Assembly: GCA_028277945.1 (NCBI GenBank)
Contig: JANQFH010000003.1
Coordinates: 73,283-137,282 of the forward strand
Length of the DNA stretch: 64,000 nucleotides
Direction of reading: 5' to 3'
From: Oligoflexia bacterium
GTDB taxonomy: Bacteria > Bdellovibrionota_G > JANQFH01
Shown here: positions 53,478 to 64,000 of the stretch, one piece after another
How the letters are laid out: each line of letters opens with the position of its first letter
How positions within the stretch are numbered: the stretch's first letter is position 1
The notes under the pieces: generated by a model
Database searches by the model: none
What the model saw: only the letters and a program-made list of their open reading frames with translations
What the model was told of the DNA's origin: nothing
Program-made: the position numbers and the translations under genes

Positions 53478-54569
53478 TTATTGCCGATTGATGGCCACGG
53501 GAATGCGGCGGCGGCCGAAGTTGTGCTGAAAAGCACCAAAACGTCCCGGAATACTCGTTTCGCAGTTTGGACAATGGCCTTCATCGGAAAGATTGTAGTC
53601 AAGAATTTCATACCAATCACGCACGATCAGCTTCTGCTCGCAGTTGGGACAAAACGTTGTGTCGCCCTCTACATCATGGACGTTGCCGGTGTAGACAAAA
53701 CGTATGCCTGCATCCAGAGCAATCTGCCGCGCTCGCTTGAGCGTCGCCGGTGGTGTGGGTGGCAGATCCATCATCTTGTAGTCGGGATGAAAGGCTGAAA
53801 AGTGTAGCGGCACATCACAACCCAGCTCTTTGACAATCCACGCGCTCATCGCCTTAATCTCGGCATCACTATCGTTCTTTCCTGGAATGAGCAGCGTGGT
53901 GATCTCAAACCAAACGTTGGTCTCATGCTTTAGGTAGCAGAGGGTATCGAGTACTGGCTGCAGATGCGCGCCGGTAATGCGGTAGTAAAACTCTTCGCTA
54001 AAAGCCTTGAGATCCATGTTGACAGCATCCATAGCGCTAAAAAATTCAGCCCGCGGCTCAGCATGGATGTAGCCAGCAGAGACAGCCACCGCGTGGATGC
54101 CTTGCTGCCGACAGGCGTTGGCAACGTCTATAGCATACTCTGCAAAGATCACTGGATCATTGTAGGTAAAGGCAATGCTCTCACACCCCTTGGCGAGTGC
54201 TGCCTGCGCAATCGCTTCTGGAGAGGCCTGATCGGCAAGACGATCAAAGTCGCGCGATTTACTAATGTCCCAGTTCTGACAGAACTTGCACGCCAAGTTG
54301 CACCCAGCCGTGCCAAAGGAGAGTACCGAGCTGCCTGGATAAAAGTGGTTGAGGGGTTTCTTCTCAATGGGATCGATACAAAAACCCGACGAACGTCCGT
54401 AGGTGGTCAGCACCATGGCATCTCCTATGCGCTGACGCACAAAACAGTGGCCACGCTGCCCGTCGCGTAGCTTACAGTCGCGCGGACAGAGGTCACACTG
54501 CATGCGGCCATCCGCTAGCATGTGCCACCAGCGGCCTGGGTAATGCTCTTGTCTGTTAGGAACTGCCAT
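53478..54569 (-). CDS. amrS: AmmeMemoRadiSam-system radical SAM enzyme
   Basis: Radical SAM cluster CNLACKFCQNWD with GTAG before it, an extra Cys region at the N-terminus (MQCDLCPRDCKL, CFVRQR) and a C-terminal rubredoxin-like zinc pair (FCPNCEQK, HCPNCETS). Known as the PflA-like radical SAM member of the AMMECR1-Memo-RadicalSAM trio, whose product is not well established. Neither AMMECR1 nor Memo is encoded nearby. 363 aa, with GKNDSD and LHFSAFHPDYKM typical of the family. Confidence 0.88.
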   Translation of the reverse strand: MAVPNRQEHYPGRWWHMLADGRMQCDLCPRDCKLRDGQRGHCFVRQRIGDAMVLTTYGRSSGFCIDPIEKKPLNHFYPGSSVLSFGTAGCNLACKFCQNWDISKSRDFDRLADQASPEAIAQAALAKGCESIAFTYNDPVIFAEYAIDVANACRQQGIHAVAVSAGYIHAEPRAEFFSAMDAVNMDLKAFSEEFYYRITGAHLQPVLDTLCYLKHETNVWFEITTLLIPGKNDSDAEIKAMSAWIVKELGCDVPLHFSAFHPDYKMMDLPPTPPATLKRARQIALDAGIRFVYTGNVHDVEGDTTFCPNCEQKLIVRDWYEILDYNLSDEGHCPNCETSIPGRFGAFQHNFGRRRIPVAINRQ

Positions 54570-54621
54570 ATAAGTTTAAAATAGTGCCGGCGTTGCCTAA
54601 TTTCAAGGCAGGCTGCAGCGA

Positions 54622-54996
54622 TTAGAAGCCGATGAGGTTCATGGCTAGCAAGCGAGTCTCACCACCCAAGAACCTCACGCCAGAGAGGTGCGGGCCGATA
54701 AGGTGATAGACGATGACCAGGCCGTAGAGCGCGGTGATGGTGGTCACCAACATCGGGGCAAGCCGATGGCTTAGAAGGCGACGGTAGAGGATGTAGATGC
54801 TGCCGGAAAAGAGAATGTTTTTTACCAAGACAAAGAAACAGGGGTGGATGGCGTAGTAATAGCTGAGGATGGGATTGGCCTCCTCGGCAACGCCGAGGTT
54901 GAGGTACCAGAGGGTGAAGATGGCATCGACCATATTGAGGATAACCAGTAGCTTTAAAATAAACTCTGCCTTGTCACTCTGCTGAAGGAAATTCAT
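54622..54996 (-). CDS. DUF5658-like small membrane protein
   Basis: A 124-aa protein with three or four helices: LKLLVILNMVDAIFTLWYLN, YAIHPCFFVLVKNILFSGSIY, PMLVTTITALYGLVIVYHLI, and the acidic GVAEEANPILSYYY loop that marks DUF5658. GAGAGG precedes the ATG. No function is known for the family. Confidence 0.75.
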   Translation of the reverse strand: MNFLQQSDKAEFILKLLVILNMVDAIFTLWYLNLGVAEEANPILSYYYAIHPCFFVLVKNILFSGSIYILYRRLLSHRLAPMLVTTITALYGLVIVYHLIGPHLSGVRFLGGETRLLAMNLIGF

Positions 54997-55184
54997 CGGT
55001 TGCCTCTCATTATCCTAAATTACAGCAAGCCTCGTGCCATCTTGCGTTACCAGTAACTTATTGATAATAGGACGTGTTTTTTGGATGATTGCATGGATTT
55101 GGCGGCTTCGGTTGCGTCGGTTGCGAAAATTTTTCAGGATTTGATCTCCTGACAAAATCCATGTACCAGAGGCAGGTGCAAAAG

Positions 55185-57869
<2,685 letters not shown>

Positions 57870-57926
57870 GGCTATGTTCCACTCATGTTTTTTAAACTCT
57901 TTCTATGTTTAACGTCATCTCTACAT

Positions 57927-58011
57927 GGCGTGTCCAACCAGCCTTCGGCGAATGGCTCGTCGGCCTCCGGCCTCCTGCGCTTGATTTCGCCTCAGACTGG
58001 TTGGACACGCC
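57927..58011 (-). repeat. Hairpin element A2 (inverted relative to A1)
   Basis: A perfect 15-bp outer stem (57927-57941 with 57997-58011). Read on the minus strand it has TCTGA/GAAGG, second stem GGCGAA/TTCGCC and a 33-nt loop that differs from the A1 loop by a single base (ATCAAGC for ATAAAGC). In A1 the second stem is GGCGGA/TCCGCC, a compensated pair change. Confidence 0.85.
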
Positions 58012-58067
58012 TGCAGTGGTGAGGCTCCATGAATCGATTTCTAAATTCTGCTGGACAACCTCTACTA

Positions 58068-58156
58068 TAGCAATGGTACGATAACCTGAGAGAAAATAAA
58101 GCGCAGGCGAGTGGAACGAGCCGAGCCATTTCTCGAAGGTTATCGTACCATTGCTA
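58068..58156 (+). repeat. Hairpin element B2
   Basis: A perfect 19-bp outer stem (58068-58086 with 58138-58156), TGA/GAA, second stem GAGAAA/TTTCTC and a 33-nt loop starting ATAAAGCGCAGG with GT-GGA-AC at its centre. Against B1 two outer-stem pairs and one pair of the central stem change with compensation. Confidence 0.85.
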
Positions 58157-58194
58157 ACGTAGATATGAGTAGCAAAAGTTGAGAGGGTTCATTA

Positions 58195-59463
58195 ATGGCG
58201 ACAGAGGTCAAATTACCCGAGCTGGGTGAAAACATTGATGCTGGCGATGTCATCAAGGTCCTTGTTGCAGTGGGTGACGATATAACGCTGGAGCAGCCGA
58301 TCCTTGAAATTGAAACCGATAAGGCCGCTCTGGAAGTGCCAGCACCGGTGAGTGGCACGGTTGAAGCGATTCATGTCAAAGTGGGAGATGTTGCCAAAGT
58401 TGGCCAGCCTGTACTCACGGTCAATGAAAATGGTGCAAGAAAAGCAAAAAAACCACCGTCAGCTGCGCCGCAAAAGCAGGTGGTGGCGCCAGAACCCAAA
58501 GCAAGCAGCCCAGCTGCACCGAGCAACGTCATTGCCATGGATCGAACCAGCGTTAAGGACCAAGAAAAACAGTCCATACCTGCCGCACCGTCGGCACGTA
58601 GGCGGGCGCGTGAGCTGGGTGTGGATATTTCGCAAGTTAAGGGTAGTGGCCCAGGTGGAAAGATTGCCGTCGCAGATGTACAACGCCACGCCCTTGCCGC
58701 AAGTTCAGTACAGGGCGGTGCCACAGTAACTCAGCTGCCCATAACGTTGCCGGATTTCTCCAAATGGGGAGAGATACGCTTAGAGCCCATGACCAATGTG
58801 CGGCGTCACACCGCAGAGAACCTCAGCAAGAGCTGGCCAAGCCTGCCGCAGGTAACCCATTATGATAAAGCCGATGTCACCGAACTGGAGCAGTTGCGCA
58901 AACAGCATGGCGCCAAAGCTGAAGCAGCGGGTGGCAAGTTAACTGTTACCGCACTGCTACTCAAGGTAATCGCTGCAGCGCTGCGCGAGTTTCCGAAGTT
59001 CAACGCGAGTATCGATTTAAACAACAGACAGATCATCTATAAAGAGTACATCCACATTGGCATCGCAGTGGATACAGAGCGTGGTCTTCTTGTGCCGGTA
59101 ATACGCGATGTTGATAAGAAGGAACTCATCGAGCTCGCGGTGGAGCTCACAGAGATCTCTACCAAGGCTCGTAACAAAAAACTCAAACTCGATGAGATGC
59201 AAGGCGGAAACTTTACCATCTCTAACCTCGGTGGCATTGGTGGCACCAACTTCTCACCGATCGTCAACGCACCTGAAGTGGCCATCCTTGGGGTCTCTCG
59301 TGGACAGATCGAGCCCCGCTTTTATGAGGGTAGCTTTGTGCCACGAACCATGCTGCCGCTAGCGCTATCCTATGACCACCGCCTTATTGATGGCGCCGAC
59401 GCCGCGCGCTTCTTGCGCTGGGTGGTTGAAAGGCTCGAGCAGCCAACGACGCTGCTGGGATAG
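58195..59463 (+). CDS. aceF: Pyruvate dehydrogenase E2 (dihydrolipoamide acetyltransferase)
   Basis: One lipoyl domain (1-76, lipoylated Lys in IETDKAALEVP), a Pro/Ala-rich linker, the E1/E3-binding domain (SARRRARELGVDISQVKGSG) and the catalytic domain ending with SYDHRLIDGADAARFLRW (active His). 422 aa, with a single lipoyl domain rather than the three of E. coli. GAGAGGG stands about 9 nt before the ATG. The lipoyl Lys is the likely target of LipB at 37144. Confidence 0.95.
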   Translation: MATEVKLPELGENIDAGDVIKVLVAVGDDITLEQPILEIETDKAALEVPAPVSGTVEAIHVKVGDVAKVGQPVLTVNENGARKAKKPPSAAPQKQVVAPEPKASSPAAPSNVIAMDRTSVKDQEKQSIPAAPSARRRARELGVDISQVKGSGPGGKIAVADVQRHALAASSVQGGATVTQLPITLPDFSKWGEIRLEPMTNVRRHTAENLSKSWPSLPQVTHYDKADVTELEQLRKQHGAKAEAAGGKLTVTALLLKVIAAALREFPKFNASIDLNNRQIIYKEYIHIGIAVDTERGLLVPVIRDVDKKELIELAVELTEISTKARNKKLKLDEMQGGNFTISNLGGIGGTNFSPIVNAPEVAILGVSRGQIEPRFYEGSFVPRTMLPLALSYDHRLIDGADAARFLRWVVERLEQPTTLLG

Positions 59464-59480
59464 AGCTAAAAACGTTACTG

Positions 59481-60098
59481 CTATGACTTAGGGCGTTTGC
59501 TTTGCTCTGCTTCTGGTTTTGCTTTGATCGCCTCAATCGCAAGATCGATGGCGACGTTATTGGCAACGACCAAACCACCCTGATCGAGCGTCTTGCTCCA
59601 ACTGATACCCCAATCGCGGCGGTCGATGCTTAGATTGGCTTCAATGCCCATACGGGTATTGCCCCATGGGTCTTGAATCGGACCAAGGATCTTAAAGGGA
59701 ATGGTGATGCGCTTGGCTTTACCCCGCATCGTCAAGGTACCATCGGCAAAGAGCCCTTCCTTGCTCTTGCGGATCTTTGTACTCTTGAAGGTAATTTCAG
59801 GATACTTTGCGGCGCTGAAAAAATCGTCGTTTCTTAGGTGATCATCACGCTTTGCATTCGCCGTATCGATGCTGGCAGTCTTAATCACCACTTCCACAGA
59901 GGAGTTGGCAACCTCCTTCGCGTCATAGACAATCGCACCCTGGTACTCAGTAAAAGAACCCTTTACCGTGCTCACCAACATGTGTTTGACGCCAAAGCCA
60001 ATGCTGCTGTGTGCGGGATCAATATTAAACTGATCTGCAGCGAAAAGATGGGCAATCGATCCCAACATGAGCACACTAGAGATTAGAAACGACTTCAT
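59481..60098 (-). CDS. YceI-family periplasmic protein
   Basis: Signal peptide (MKSFLISSVLMLGSIAHLFA), then the lipocalin-like YceI fold: FNIDPAHSSIGFGVKHMLVS, RNDDFFSAAKYPEITFKSTK and GLVVANNVAIDLAIE. The family binds isoprenoid lipids such as polyprenyl pyrophosphate; the role is mostly unproven. The ATG at 60098 has AAGGAG 6 nt before it; the longer frame from 60116 is less likely. Convergent with aceF. Confidence 0.88.
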   Translation of the reverse strand: MKSFLISSVLMLGSIAHLFAADQFNIDPAHSSIGFGVKHMLVSTVKGSFTEYQGAIVYDAKEVANSSVEVVIKTASIDTANAKRDDHLRNDDFFSAAKYPEITFKSTKIRKSKEGLFADGTLTMRGKAKRITIPFKILGPIQDPWGNTRMGIEANLSIDRRDWGISWSKTLDQGGLVVANNVAIDLAIEAIKAKPEAEQSKRPKS

Positions 60099-60120
60099 GG
60101 CAGACTCCTTTGTCAACTTA

Positions 60121-61179
60121 CTATTCTTTATTTACATAGAGGGTTCGAGTTGGATAGGCAAACTCAATACCCTCCGCTTCAAAACGGCGAAAGATCTCCA
60201 GGTTGATCGACTGCTGTGTATCCATGTAGGCATTATACTCGGGATCCAACATATAGTAGACCACCTCATAGTCCAAAGAAGAGGCACCATAGTTAAAAAA
60301 GTGGGTGCGATTAAAGCGCGCTTTTTCTTCCGCGTCGATAATTTCGCGCACGATCTGCGGTATCTTTTTTAGCTTTTCATAGGGGGTTTGGTAGACCACC
60401 CCAAAGGCAAAGAGAATACGACGCTCCTGCATGCGTTTGTAGTTTTGGATGCGGCTACTGAGCAAGTCGGTATTGGCAAAAACCAACTGCTCTCCGGAAA
60501 GGGAGCGGATCCGTGTGGTCTTGAGGCCAATCTTCTCAATCACACCACGGTGCTCATCGATGATGACAAAATCGCCAATGACAAAGGGTTTATCAAGCAC
60601 GATGGCGAGCGAGGCAAAGAGATCACCCAACACATTCTGTGCTGCCAACGCCACGGCAATGCCGCCAATGCCGAGCCCCGCAATCAAGGTGGTGACGTCA
60701 ATGCCAAAGTTGTCTAGAGCCAGCAACACAATGGCAGACCAGAGGATGAACTTGCCGACAAAACCAATGACGGAGACCGTGGTAGCGCTGGCAGCATCAT
60801 CGCTCAGACGCTTTTGTACCAGGCTGCTGACCACAAAGGTAATGATGGCACTTCCCCAAATGGCGGCCATGAGCAAAATCACGGCAATGAGCAGACCGTG
60901 GATCAAACGCTGCAGTTGCCCAGGAAGCTGAATCAGCTGCAAGCTGATGTACAACGAGATCGACAGGATGAAAAAAAACTGCGTCTTCTTCACCAGCCCG
61001 ACAACGAGATCGTCGAGTTGGGTTGAGGTCTTGGTTGCCAGGCGCTCGAGACGTTTGAGCAGAATTCGCTGCAGCAGGCTCAGAATAATCCAGCTGAGAA
61101 AGAAGGCGGCTACGGCCAGTAACCAGCTCTTCAATGAATTTCCCAGCCAATGGCTCTCTAATATGGGTGGCCAGTTCAT
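60121..61179 (-). CDS. MscS-family mechanosensitive channel
   Basis: Several N-terminal helices, with the pore-lining helix VTTLIAGLGIGGIAVALAAQ NVLGDLFASL-like region (AAQNVLGDLFAS is the signature), followed by the beta domain (FVIGDFVIIDEHRGVIEKIG, TTRIRSLSGEQLVFANTDL). 352 aa. Releases solutes on osmotic downshock. Its beta-domain loop is complete. The gene lies 22 nt upstream of the yceI start on the same strand. Confidence 0.9.
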   Translation of the reverse strand: MNWPPILESHWLGNSLKSWLLAVAAFFLSWIILSLLQRILLKRLERLATKTSTQLDDLVVGLVKKTQFFFILSISLYISLQLIQLPGQLQRLIHGLLIAVILLMAAIWGSAIITFVVSSLVQKRLSDDAASATTVSVIGFVGKFILWSAIVLLALDNFGIDVTTLIAGLGIGGIAVALAAQNVLGDLFASLAIVLDKPFVIGDFVIIDEHRGVIEKIGLKTTRIRSLSGEQLVFANTDLLSSRIQNYKRMQERRILFAFGVVYQTPYEKLKKIPQIVREIIDAEEKARFNRTHFFNYGASSLDYEVVYYMLDPEYNAYMDTQQSINLEIFRRFEAEGIEFAYPTRTLYVNKE

Positions 61180-61224
61180 CGCCGTCCTCTATTAACGGAG
61201 GATAGGGGCGAAGGCAACTATAAG

Positions 61225-61259
61225 ACTCCCTAAAAGTAAGGCCGTACCTTTTAGGGAGT
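61225..61259. repeat. GGCC hairpin repeat, copy 3
   Basis: ACTCCCTAAAAG (61225-61236), 11-nt loop TAAGGCCGTAC, CTTTTAGGGAGT (61248-61259), a 12-bp perfect stem. It lies between the divergent MscS and Ig-like lipoprotein genes. The loop is the reverse complement of that at 53443. Confidence 0.85.
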
Positions 61260-61441
61260 TTGTTGGGGCATGGATGCAGCAGCTCTGATGGGGCGAAATT
61301 GTCGCAAATTCTCTCTACGCTTCCGGGATAATTTCTAACTGCCTTATATTATTTGAATTTTTTACCGCCATGGTTGGCATAGCCCTTGCTCACCTAAGGG
61401 CTTGAAAAAGCTTTCAAGAGCTAAGTATAGGAGATGAAGCT

Positions 61442-62272
61442 ATGCAACGCCTGGTAAAACATAGAGTAAATCGCACCCGCACCCTGCTGGCGGGATTGCT
61501 GGTCTTCAGCCTCACCCTGATTGGCTGTGGGGATGACAGTTCAGATCAGTTCTTTCCCTCTATACAGGACTTTCGCGTGATTTCGACCATTCCTAACGCG
61601 GGTGAGATCAATATCGATCCCTTTGATCAGATCCAAATTCGCATGAGCCAACCAGTAGCCCCTGGAAGTTTGGCAGGCAATGTCCGCGTGACTCTGGCCA
61701 ACACGGGTGAGGTCGTTCCTGGAAATGCCTCAACCACCGAAGCCGATACCGTGATCGTCTTCACCCCAGCAACCGTAGATGGCTCGCTTCCTGGCAATTC
61801 ACAGATTCGTGTTGAGCTACTCACCGGCTTGCAATCCATTACCGGTAGCAGCCTCTTCAGCCCCTTCACCCTCTTCTTTACGACCGGAGCGGGCAGCGGC
61901 TTATCTAGCACCTCCAAACCTGGAGTGCCGCCGGTGTTGCTGCAGGTCATCCCAGCGTTTGAGCCGATCCCTGCTGGATTCTACAGCTTTGGTTCGGGTT
62001 ACCTGTTTGAGCTTATTTTCAGTGAGTGCATTCCCATCAACTCGCTCGAGGTCAACCTCAGAGTAGAGAAAGAAGATGTCACCGGTATTTTTGAACAGCA
62101 GCTGCCAAGCACGGTGGACAGTGCTGGTTTCTCAGACAATCAGTTTCTCGTCTACATCTCAGGAGCGTTGAACCCGCTTGATGAGTTAAAGCTAACGATT
62201 CTTGGCGGCCTCGAAGACTGTAATACAGATCTTATTGCAGCACCGGTTGCCTTTAAATATACCGTCTTTTAA
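61442..62272 (+). CDS. Lipoprotein with Ig-like (Big_5/SbsA-type) domain
   Basis: Lipobox LIGC (Cys about 29) after LLVFSLTLIG. Mature part: DFRVISTIPNAGEINIDPFD, the N-terminal edge of a bacterial Ig-like domain (STIPNAGE, IRMSQPV), with VTLANTGEVVPG and DTVIVFTPA following, then a second beta domain. Probably an outer-membrane surface protein. GGAGATGAAGCT gives the start. A terminator follows at 62307. Confidence 0.8.
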   Translation: MQRLVKHRVNRTRTLLAGLLVFSLTLIGCGDDSSDQFFPSIQDFRVISTIPNAGEINIDPFDQIQIRMSQPVAPGSLAGNVRVTLANTGEVVPGNASTTEADTVIVFTPATVDGSLPGNSQIRVELLTGLQSITGSSLFSPFTLFFTTGAGSGLSSTSKPGVPPVLLQVIPAFEPIPAGFYSFGSGYLFELIFSECIPINSLEVNLRVEKEDVTGIFEQQLPSTVDSAGFSDNQFLVYISGALNPLDELKLTILGGLEDCNTDLIAAPVAFKYTVF

Positions 62273-62306
62273 CAACCCCGAGCAATAACCTTTGGGTTGT
62301 CTGCAG

Positions 62307-62346
62307 AAGGGCAGGTTGTTCCAGGCAAACCTGCCTTTCTCTTTTT
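62307..62346 (+). terminator. Rho-independent terminator after the Ig-like lipoprotein gene
   Basis: GGCAGGTT (62310-62317), 10-nt loop, AACCTGCC (62328-62335), extended by three weaker pairs, then TTTCTCTTTTT. Downstream is the convergent lysO gene, so it may serve both directions partly. Confidence 0.8.
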
Positions 62347-62354
62347 ATGCCACC

Positions 62355-63338
62355 CTAAACTATCTGGAAAATCACCGTGCTTAGAAGCGGTACAGCAAGC
62401 ATCAACACCATGCCGTTGATCACCGCGAGGAAGACAAAGTCTTTGCCGGCACAGAGCGATATCGATGGCAGCAACACACTGCCGGTGGAGGCGGCACCCA
62501 CGGCCAACAGACCAAAGGGACCAAAGAGGCGGACAATGAGCGGCGCCAGACCAATGCTTACGACTTCGCGAACCAGGTTCACTAACAGCGCCAGCACTCC
62601 AAGTGCAGGGCCAAATGCCTCCGTCATAAGTGCAGAGGAGAGAGTGTAGCATCCGAGACCGGCGCCGACTCCCATGGCCTGACTAGGAGAGACACTCGGC
62701 AGGAGCAGGGCGATAAGGGCTGTACCCATAAGAGTGCCAATGACGACAAGCACTGGGACGACAAAAATCGCTGGGCGTGCTGTTCGCACCGATCTTAAGA
62801 TGCTTGGATCGGCACCCATGGCAACACCCACTACCCATAAGAGTATGTGAAGCACGGTAAGAAATACGACCCCGACAAACGGTGTGGCCAGGTTCGAAAG
62901 ATCAGAACTACCCAAGGCAATACCGAGGAGAAAGCAGGCAAACATTTTAAGAGAGCTATGAAGGGCGTCTGAGTTTGGTTGGCGGCGCAGGTTATTGCCT
63001 TTACCTATAGCATTGCGGCCCGCAAAAGCCGCAGGCGCCACGCCGCTGCTGCCAGCAGAGGAAGGGTTACGGCTCACCAACCGCTTGGCAAGCGGTGCCA
63101 GTAAGAGGCTGCCGAGGATTCCAGCCAATGCGATGAGGGCCGCCTCTAAGCTAAGCCAGCCAAACTTCTCCATCACCTTGGGATTGCTGCCGTTAGAAAA
63201 GCCAATGACAAAGAGAAAGAGATACAACACAGGAATCAGGCTTTTCTCGATAAACTTGGCCACTCTCTCTTGGCCTCTGAGCCTTAGCAGCAGGCCAAAG
63301 AAAACGCCGATAGAAAGAGAAATAAGGATCCAAACCAT
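62355..63338 (-). CDS. lysO: LysO-family transporter (lysine export type)
   Basis: Ten or so helices in 327 aa. Recognised by the opening MVWILISLSIGVFFGLLLRL, VLYLFLFVIGFSNGSN and the C-terminal half AMGVGAGLGCYTLSSALMTE, LAPLIVRLFGPFGLLAVGA typical of YbjE/LysO, which exports lysine in E. coli. A long polar insertion (about 105-140, RNPSSAGSSGVAPAAFAG) divides the two halves. GAGGGAGG before the ATG is a strong ribosome site. Confidence 0.88.
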   Translation of the reverse strand: MVWILISLSIGVFFGLLLRLRGQERVAKFIEKSLIPVLYLFLFVIGFSNGSNPKVMEKFGWLSLEAALIALAGILGSLLLAPLAKRLVSRNPSSAGSSGVAPAAFAGRNAIGKGNNLRRQPNSDALHSSLKMFACFLLGIALGSSDLSNLATPFVGVVFLTVLHILLWVVGVAMGADPSILRSVRTARPAIFVVPVLVVIGTLMGTALIALLLPSVSPSQAMGVGAGLGCYTLSSALMTEAFGPALGVLALLVNLVREVVSIGLAPLIVRLFGPFGLLAVGAASTGSVLLPSISLCAGKDFVFLAVINGMVLMLAVPLLSTVIFQIV

Positions 63339-63611
63339 TTTCAGCCTCCCTCTTGTTTACGGGCCACTCTCGTCTCATGAAAACTAGATAACATACCTAA
63401 ATTATTAGTAAATTCCTTTCTTGAAGGGATCAAAAACCGATCCATCAGCAAGAAAACGGCATCAATTTCAGATCTGGTAGGCGTCTAATGAGGAAAAGAG
63501 ATTAGTTATTGATCCTTTATCCAAAAATGGGTATCAAACCACATAATCGGACCTCACAAACTACTATGAGGATTGATTTCTGATCCCCAAATCGCTAAGA
63601 GGTATCGCAAG

Positions 63612-64000
63612 ATGACAGACCAGCAGATCCAAACCCGCAAGACCAAGGAACTCATCAAGACCATCATGAAAAAGAAGGGCTACAAGTATGAAGATCTGGC
63701 CAAAGCCCTGAAGGTATCGGTACCGACGATCAAGAGAATCCTCAACAAGGAAGAGCTCTCCATGGAGCGCTTCTTCGCCATCTTAGCTTGGCTTGGTCTC
63801 AACCACGCCCAATTTGCCAAGCTCGCTGAAGAGTATCGTAAGGAGGAGTTTGCCGGTTACAGCGAGGAGCAGGAGCGTTTTCTTCTGGAGCATCCAGACC
63901 ACCACTATTTCCTCGCTGAGCTCATGGACGGATACTCACCTCAGCAGCTAGCAAAGAGGTTTAATCTGAACCCATACTCCCTGCAAAAATACCTGTTCGA
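63612..64000 (+). CDS. HTH-domain transcriptional regulator (runs off the right edge)
   Basis: From ATG 63612 the frame is open to the edge (129 codons). Residues 8-75 form a Cro/CI-type helix-turn-helix: ELIKTIMKKKGYKYEDLAKA, LKVSVPTIKRILNKEELSM and ERFFAILAWLGLNHAQFAKL. The rest seems helical (EEQERFLLEHPDHHYFLAEL) and includes a possible second HTH (SPQQLAKRFNLNPYSLQKYL). AGAGG lies about 9 nt before the start. Several GATC-containing repeats precede it. Confidence 0.75.
   Translation, partial: MTDQQIQTRKTKELIKTIMKKKGYKYEDLAKALKVSVPTIKRILNKEELSMERFFAILAWLGLNHAQFAKLAEEYRKEEFAGYSEEQERFLLEHPDHHYFLAELMDGYSPQQLAKRFNLNPYSLQKYLF

Larger units (their letters stand above)
57915..58177. repeat. Composite structured repeat, copy 2 (hairpins A2 and B2), upstream of aceF
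   Basis: Aligns with 37922-38184 including the flanks (TCATCTCT at the left, GTAGCAAAA at the right) with the same inner distances. Hairpin A is inverted relative to copy 1 while the flanks, linker and B are not. The unit fills the 325-nt gap between aceE and aceF and ends 17 nt before the aceF ATG; the gap holds no gene. Confidence 0.85.

Overview
The window reads as chromosomal DNA of a Gram-negative bacterium of deltaproteobacterial grade (Myxococcota-, Bdellovibrionota- or SAR324-like). The evidence is indirect. Many genes carry Sec signal peptides or lipoboxes, and there are OmpA-like, PEGA, DUF4388/TPR, RDD and Tad-pilus proteins, a homodimeric AceE pyruvate dehydrogenase and a DsbD. 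No rRNA gene is present, no tRNA gene or CRISPR array was recognised, and a finer placement cannot be supported.

Layout. 0-6.7 kb: end of a secreted protein, dsbD, polyamine genes speE/speD on the minus strand, then yebC-ruvC-ruvA-ruvB on the plus strand, closed by a fragment of a DUF4143-type ATPase. 6.8-13.3 kb: three large envelope or signalling genes (a 1056-aa EF-hand secreted protein, an OmpA-like lipoprotein, a pseudo-receiver/DUF4388/TPR protein). 13.4-16.4 kb: an endonuclease III-like glycosylase and Rel. 17-19.7 kb: a small Tad-type cluster (TadE-like, TadG-like, TadE/F-like, CpaB). 19.8-22.3 kb: envelope proteins. 22.4-32 kb: a TrmA/RlmD methyltransferase, then a more accessory-looking stretch with an orphan oligopeptide-binding protein, a HEAT protein, a surface protein with a CTERM-like tail, a Fic protein, an aldo/keto reductase and an intact DUF4143 ATPase. 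32-34 kb: groEL/groES. 34-44.4 kb: lipB, hisS, aspS, a MATE pump, hspQ and a Deg protease. 44.4-55 kb: a second peptide-binding protein beside a LysR regulator, a HAD phosphatase, an NlpC/P60 peptidase, thioredoxins including a hydrolase-thioredoxin fusion, an alcohol dehydrogenase, a phosphatase-like protein, a metallopeptidase and a radical SAM enzyme. 55-59.5 kb: aceE and aceF. 59.5-64 kb: YceI, MscS, an Ig-like lipoprotein, LysO and the start of an HTH regulator.

The most striking non-coding content is a duplicated composite repeat of about 263 nt, found just upstream of hisS (37922-38184) and of aceF (57915-58177). Each copy has two long hairpins, A and B, at identical spacing. The four hairpins share one architecture: outer stem, UGA/GAA internal loop, 6-bp second stem, a 33-nt loop with fixed end sequences, and a small stem with a GGA loop. 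Compensatory base changes occur in all three stems. In one copy the A hairpin is inverted between its own arms relative to its conserved flanks. A second palindrome family (about 30 nt, GGCC in the loop) occurs at three sites and forms a perfect 68-nt palindrome upstream of groES. The Fic gene is preceded by a perfect 23-bp hairpin that abuts its start codon region, and three genes have promoter-like hexamers placed so that leaderless mRNAs are expected.
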